DNA of 12,554 nucleotides from Acidobacteriaceae bacterium. Lineage in GTDB: Bacteria > Acidobacteriota > Terriglobia > Terriglobales > SbA1. The stretch covers positions 1 to 12,554 of the forward strand of contig JAFAGX010000304.1 of the NCBI GenBank assembly GCA_019237515.1. The letters are read 5' to 3'. Shown in pieces: positions 8,666-12,554 of this stretch. The notes beneath the pieces are model-generated. The model was given only the letters and a program-made list of their open reading frames with translations, did no database searches and was not told the origin of the DNA. The first letter of the stretch is position 1, and each line of letters begins with the position of its first letter. The position numbers and the translations under genes were made by a program.

Positions 8666-9571
8666 CTACATCGGTCTTGCCAATGCGATTGCCCGCCGCA
8701 CATTGCGTCCTGCCATCTTCAAGGCTCGCACAGCTTCGCTTCGTGTAGCCTTGGTTTGCAACATGATCAACGCTACCGGAACGTCATTTGCCGCAGATTT
8801 CAGCGCCCGTCGAGCAGCTTCCACATTAACCCCCGTGGCTTGCTGCAAGATCGTAATGCCTCGTTCGCGTAGCTTGTAATTTTTAACATGAACGTTCACC
8901 ATCAGATTGCCATAAATGTAACCGAGTTTCGCCATGGTCCCCGTCGAAAGCATGTTGAGGACCATTTTTTGCGCGGTGCCAGCTTTCATGCGGCTGGAGC
9001 CGGCAACCACTTCCTGGCCTACAACCGTGACAATCTCAAAATGCGCCGCCCGCCCGAGAGGCGAATTTCGATTGCAGGTTACCGCGATGGTTTTTGCGCC
9101 GCGGCGACGGGCGTATTCGATTGCTGCAATCGTGAATGGAGTGCGGCCGCTGGCGGCAATTCCTACAACAACGTCTTTCGCGCCGGGTTTTCTCTTAGCC
9201 AGCGCACGCTTCCCGAGCGTTCGGGAATCCTCGCTTGCTTCCGTCGCCGCGGCGAGAGCTTTGACGCCTCCCGCGATCACGAACTGCACGGTCCGGGGAT
9301 CAGTATTGAATGTAGGCGGGCATTCGCTGGCATCGAGTGCCGCGATGCGCCCGCTCGTACCGGCCCCAACATAGATTAGGCGCCCCCCGGCCTTTAGCGC
9401 AGCAGCGATCACATCGATCCCCTTTGCGATTTGCGGGAGTGCGCGTTTGACAGCGGCCGCAACCTTCCCATCTTCGCGGTTAATGATCCGGGCGATCTCG
9501 AGAGAGGATCTTGTGTCCAGGTTTTTGGATGCGGGATTGGTTTTCTCGGTGGGAAGATGGCGTAGCTGCAT
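8666..9571 (-). CDS. murQ: N-acetylmuramic acid 6-phosphate etherase MurQ
   Basis: MurQ cleaves the D-lactyl ether of MurNAc-6-phosphate, giving GlcNAc-6-phosphate and D-lactate, in cytoplasmic peptidoglycan recycling. The 301-residue protein is of family length and opens LPTEKTNPAS, the usual start. It has the SIS fold signatures YVGAGTSGRIAALDASE and GIAASGRTPFTIAAIEYA. The catalytic acids E83 (DASECPPTF) and E114 (EASED) fall at the same numbers as in E. coli MurQ. SSRMKAGTAQKMVLNM and the C-terminal ATGVNVEAARRAL region, seen in this family, are also present. No strong Shine-Dalgarno precedes ATG 9571, but no better start exists. The hydrolase lies 141 bp upstream and murA 174 bp downstream on the same strand. 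No MurNAc kinase or PTS partner is in the window, so the source of its phosphorylated substrate is not shown. Confidence 0.95.
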   Translation of the reverse strand: MQLRHLPTEKTNPASKNLDTRSSLEIARIINREDGKVAAAVKRALPQIAKGIDVIAAALKAGGRLIYVGAGTSGRIAALDASECPPTFNTDPRTVQFVIAGGVKALAAATEASEDSRTLGKRALAKRKPGAKDVVVGIAASGRTPFTIAAIEYARRRGAKTIAVTCNRNSPLGRAAHFEIVTVVGQEVVAGSSRMKAGTAQKMVLNMLSTGTMAKLGYIYGNLMVNVHVKNYKLRERGITILQQATGVNVEAARRALKSAANDVPVALIMLQTKATRSEAVRALKMAGRNVRRAIALARPM

Positions 9572-9712
9572 TAACGACGAGTCTATCTTCGCAAGAGGCT
9601 CTGCGATAGTTGCGCCCTATGTGCGCGTCCCGCGTGTACCCGAGGCTGACGCCTGGTGGCTGAGCCGTTCTGCGAGATGGAGCATCTGAAGCACACCGTC
9701 ATCAGCGGCACG
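9572..9712 (-). other. Spacer between the serine hydrolase and murQ
   Basis: In this 141-bp gap I see no RNA gene, hairpin terminator or clear promoter. The hydrolase frame stays open for 31 more codons after its TAG, to a second TAG at 9617-9619, and reads as ordinary-looking protein (includes GVLQMLHLAERLSHQ). It may be chance. Confidence 0.3.
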
Positions 9713-10834
9713 CTAGACAGCTTCAAGCGCCTCGACCACGGCGTCGTGAAACGCCGGTCGAATTTGCTTGATGGCTTCGTTCTTGCAGTCCGGCCAGGTT
9801 CGGTTCGTCAGCAGCGTTACTGAGAGTTGCCGTTCCGGATCAATCCAAAGCGATGTTCCGGTGTATCCTAGATGGCCGAAGGAATGCTCGGAGAAATACT
9901 TGCCCGCCTGCGACGGCAACGAGGGTGTATCCCAGCCTAGCGCGCGCGAAGTACCGGCGGGAGCAGATTCGCGGCGAGTGAACAAGGCCAGGGTTTCAGG
10001 GCGAATGATGGCGCCTCCTCTCTGCAGCATTGTGTGGGCAAAGATCGCCAGATCTTCAGCCGTCGCGAAAAGTCCTGCATGGCCCGCTACTCCCTCCAAC
10101 ACACTCGCGTTTTCATCCTGAACTTCGCCTTGAATGATTCGTTGTCGAAAGCTTTGATCGTCCGCCGTGGGCGGAATCATCGACCACCAGTGCAGCGGCG
10201 GGTCGAAGGTGGTGTGTGCCATGCCTAGCGGTCCAAAGATTTCCTGGCGGCAGAAATGATCGAGTGCATCCTGCGCGAGTCGTTCCAGAGCCACTCCCAA
10301 AATGATGAAACCTATGTCGCTGTACTCGGAGGTGGACGCGGGATCATGCTTTAACCTCGTTCGCATCGCAGCGTTCAGTAGCTCATCGCGATCATGCGCT
10401 TTCAGAAACAACTTTTCATAGGCCGGCAGTCCGGAGGCGTGAGCAAGCAGCATGTGAATCGTGACCTGCTCGCGGCGAGGATCATTGCTTTTGAATTCCG
10501 GCACTACGGAAGTTACCGGTATCTCGAGATCGAGCAATCCCCGCTCGTAGAGAATCATCGCCATGGTTGTGGTCGCAACGACTTTAGTGAGCGACGCAAG
10601 ATCGAAAATACTGCCGGTGGTGGTTTCAGGCGTGTCGGGCTCGTACAGAAAATGGCCAAAAGCCTTCAGACAAACGAGTTTGCTTCTGTGAGTCAGTGCA
10701 ACGGAAGCAGAGGGGAAAGCCCGCTGTGCGATAGCTTGGTTGACGACCTCAAATGCCCGCGAAAATACTTCATCCTGCTGCTGATAGGCAGGATCGGGAA
10801 CCTGCAACCCGGCTTGCGTTGAGTCTTCAGACAA
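9713..10834 (-). CDS. Beta-lactamase-fold serine hydrolase, AmiE-like (possible MurNAc-L-Ala amidase)
   Basis: The protein belongs to the class C beta-lactamase / penicillin-binding-protein-like family. Numbering from TTG 10834 (373 residues), it shows S81-L-T-K84 in FDLASLTKVVAT (nucleophile and lysine), Y171-S-D in EYSDIGFIILG (second motif), and H321-L-G in GHLGYTGTSLWIDP (the KTG-equivalent). Gly-rich VAGHAGLFATAEDLAIFA is also typical. The FDLASLTK and YSDIGF wording and the neighbour murQ recall B. subtilis AmiE (YbbE), a MurNAc-L-Ala amidase in the murQ recycling operon; function is inferred from this. No signal peptide is visible from any start, suggesting a cytoplasmic enzyme. The start is uncertain: the frame is open to ATG 11050 (445 residues), which would overlap the divergent permease. 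No ATG lies between that one and the SxxK motif, so a TTG start (10834 or 10807) is likelier. Confidence 0.82.
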   Translation of the reverse strand: MSEDSTQAGLQVPDPAYQQQDEVFSRAFEVVNQAIAQRAFPSASVALTHRSKLVCLKAFGHFLYEPDTPETTTGSIFDLASLTKVVATTTMAMILYERGLLDLEIPVTSVVPEFKSNDPRREQVTIHMLLAHASGLPAYEKLFLKAHDRDELLNAAMRTRLKHDPASTSEYSDIGFIILGVALERLAQDALDHFCRQEIFGPLGMAHTTFDPPLHWWSMIPPTADDQSFRQRIIQGEVQDENASVLEGVAGHAGLFATAEDLAIFAHTMLQRGGAIIRPETLALFTRRESAPAGTSRALGWDTPSLPSQAGKYFSEHSFGHLGYTGTSLWIDPERQLSVTLLTNRTWPDCKNEAIKQIRPAFHDAVVEALEAV

Positions 10835-10934
10835 AGATGGATCCGCTGGTTGGGTTATAACAAAGATGTGTAGGGCGGTAAAGCTGACGGCACGCGAACC
10901 ATAACCGATATGAATCGCGAGCGGTTGCCGCTGG
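10835..10934. promoter_or_regulatory. Divergent promoter region between serine hydrolase and permease
   Basis: With the preferred starts this is a 100-bp divergent spacer that should hold both promoters. On the plus strand CTGACG (about 10884-10889) and TATGAA (about 10909-10914) form a weak pair with a long, 19-bp spacer. Nothing better was seen on the minus strand. Its limits depend on both uncertain starts. Confidence 0.25.
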
Positions 10935-12554
10935 ATGGCATCTAACGCCGTTGATCTCTTGCAAGTGATAGAACAAACCGCAACGCCGTCGAAGTCCAAG
11001 TCACTTTTGGACCTTTTGTTCGGGCGACCTCTTTCGTCAGAAGAAGACAAGAAAGAAGCGATTGGGCCAGCGGCGGGTATCCCCGTTTTTGGACTCGATG
11101 CGTTGAGTTCTGCTGCTTATGGTCCAGAAGCGGCGCTCACAATCCTGGCGGCGCTTGGGATTGCAGGGGTTGCCTACATTGTCCCAATCAGCCTCGCCAT
11201 CGTCGTGCTGTTGGGTATTGTTTATTTCTCGTATCGTCAAACGATCGCCGCATACCCGAGCGGCGCGGGTTCCTACATTGTGGCCACAGCCAACCTTGGA
11301 CGCGGCGCGGGCCTGCTGGCAGGGACAGCCCTTTTAATCGACTACACGCTCAATGTTGCCGTAGGAATTTCTGCGGGTGTTGGTGCAATTGTCTCTGCCG
11401 TGCCCAAGTTGCAGCCGCACACGCTCCCATTATGTCTTGGAATCCTGGTTGTGCTCACGCTGGTGAATCTGCGTGGCGTGCGTGACGCGGGGCTGGTCTT
11501 CATGGCGCCAACTTACCTGTTCATTGCCTGCCTTGCTGGAGTTATTCTCACAGGGGTTTTCCAAGTGGTTGCCCATGGTGGACGTCCGCCAGCGGCTGCT
11601 CCTTTTCCGCACCCGGGACCGGCAATCGCGAGCGTCAGCTTATGGCTCCTCCTCAAAGCCTTCTCGAGCGGATGCACGGCGATGACCGGAGTGGAGGCAG
11701 TCAGCAATGGTGTACAGGCGTTTCGCGATCCCAAAGTGAAGAATGCCCGCATAACACTGACCACGATCATTGTCGTTCTCATTCTCTTGCTTGCGGGAAT
11801 CGCCTACTTGTGTCGCGTGTACGGGATCAGCGCAACTCCTCCGGGGCAGCCTGGCTACCAAAGCGTGTTATCGCAACTAACCGGTGCGGTTGCAGGACGA
11901 GGTGTTTTCTATTTCATTACCATGGCCTCGATCCTGACAATTCTTTCCCTGTCAGCGAATACTTCGTTTGCCGACTTCCCGCGCCTCTGCCACTTCATTG
12001 CAGAGGATGGCTACTTGCCGTACCTGTTCGCCGTTCGAGGTCGGCGGCTTGTTTTCTCTTTCGGGATCTATGTGCTGGCGGTTCTTTCCGCTTGCCTGCT
12101 GATCGCATTTCGAGGAGTTACGGATCGCCTGATTCCTTTGTTTGCTGTGGGCGCGTTCGTGGCATTCACGCTTTCGCAGGCCGGCATGGTGATGCATTGG
12201 AAAAAGGCGGGAGGAGGTGGTGCACTTCCCAGCATGCTGATCAATGGTATCGGTGCGCTGGCTACCGGACTGACGGCATGTATTGTGATCGTCGCGAAAT
12301 TCACGGAGGGTGCGTGGATCACCGTTCTGGCAATTCCGCTGATTATCTGGTTGATGACGGCTGTTTATCGGCATTACGAGAAGATCATTCGGGAATGTGA
12401 CTGCCCAGTTCCCGGGGCACTGAAACCTGTTGCGCCCCCGCTCGTGGTGCTTCCTCTTCAGCGCTGGAGCAAAGTGGCAGAGAAGGCGCTGCGTTTCGCG
12501 TACACGCTCTCCCAGGAATTAGTCGTTGTTCACATTGCCCCGGAAGATGACAGC
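10935..12554 (+). CDS. APC-superfamily amino-acid-type permease with UspA-like C-terminal domain (C-terminus cut by window edge)
   Basis: The frame is open from ATG 10935 to the right edge (540 codons, no stop). After a charged N-terminus (SLLDLLFGRPLSSEEDKKEA) comes a membrane core opening with GIPVFGLDALSSAAYGPEA (from residue 48), the unwound first helix typical of APC transporters. Then follow ISLAIVVLLGIVYFSYRQ, AYPSGAGSY (106-114) and about ten further hydrophobic helices up to roughly residue 480. The last stretch, VVLPLQRWSKVAEKALRFAY then LVVVHIAPED, looks like the first strand and helix of a universal-stress-protein domain, as known on the cytosolic end of some APC permeases. The substrate cannot be read from sequence. 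Next to a recycling block, uptake of an amino acid or peptide product is conceivable but unproved. The N-terminus is uncertain: ATG 10935 lacks a good Shine-Dalgarno, and TTG 10959, GTG 10965 or TTG 11007 are alternatives. Confidence 0.85.
   Translation, partial: MASNAVDLLQVIEQTATPSKSKSLLDLLFGRPLSSEEDKKEAIGPAAGIPVFGLDALSSAAYGPEAALTILAALGIAGVAYIVPISLAIVVLLGIVYFSYRQTIAAYPSGAGSYIVATANLGRGAGLLAGTALLIDYTLNVAVGISAGVGAIVSAVPKLQPHTLPLCLGILVVLTLVNLRGVRDAGLVFMAPTYLFIACLAGVILTGVFQVVAHGGRPPAAAPFPHPGPAIASVSLWLLLKAFSSGCTAMTGVEAVSNGVQAFRDPKVKNARITLTTIIVVLILLLAGIAYLCRVYGISATPPGQPGYQSVLSQLTGAVAGRGVFYFITMASILTILSLSANTSFADFPRLCHFIAEDGYLPYLFAVRGRRLVFSFGIYVLAVLSACLLIAFRGVTDRLIPLFAVGAFVAFTLSQAGMVMHWKKAGGGGALPSMLINGIGALATGLTACIVIVAKFTEGAWITVLAIPLIIWLMTAVYRHYEKIIRECDCPVPGALKPVAPPLVVLPLQRWSKVAEKALRFAYTLSQELVVVHIAPEDDS

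Noticed and set aside
1..12554. CRISPR arrays, transposases, integrases, toxin-antitoxin pairs, tRNA or riboswitch elements.
   Set aside because: I looked for them on both strands and saw no regular repeat-spacer pattern, no such protein signatures and no recognisable structured RNA.

Overview
The window looks like the chromosome of an acidobacterium (Acidobacteriota, probably class Terriglobia). This is an inference from protein style: a secreted aromatic WxPGxW-repeat protein of a kind common in that phylum, a SecA with long extra segments and a non-ATG start, and a large ligase-carrier-acyltransferase fusion. There is no rRNA or other marker to confirm it. Every substantial gene concerns the cell envelope. 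I see no phage, transposon, CRISPR, tRNA or rRNA.

Layout. (1) Positions 1-2642, minus strand: the first 880 codons of a modular lipid enzyme (AMP-forming acyl ligase, carrier domain, PlsC-type acyltransferase), cut by the left edge. (2) 2643-2770: divergent promoter region. (3) 2771-5749, plus strand: secA, starting at TTG behind a good Shine-Dalgarno. (4) 5750-5875: convergent junction with a strong hairpin. (5) 5876-7054, minus: exported WxPGxW-repeat, Asn/Pro-rich protein. (6) 7187-8491, minus: murA. (7) 8666-9571, minus: murQ. (8) 9713 to about 10834, minus: beta-lactamase-fold serine hydrolase resembling the MurNAc-L-Ala amidase AmiE. (9) about 10935 to beyond 12554, plus: APC-superfamily permease with the start of a UspA-like C-terminal domain, cut by the right edge.

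How the genes fit together. The hydrolase, murQ and murA lie in that order on one strand. They suggest a peptidoglycan salvage-and-reuse block. An AmiE-like amidase would strip the peptide from MurNAc, MurQ would cleave the lactyl ether of MurNAc-6-phosphate to give GlcNAc-6-phosphate, and MurA would commit UDP-GlcNAc to new wall synthesis. Gaps of 130-175 bp suggest these genes may have partly separate promoters. No MurNAc kinase, NagZ or muropeptide importer is visible here. The remaining genes supply acyl lipids, Sec-dependent export and a surface or periplasmic protein. I found no clearly new system. The points most worth a second look are the lipid fusion enzyme, the recycling block with a hydrolase lacking an obvious signal peptide, and the periodic aromatic-repeat protein.
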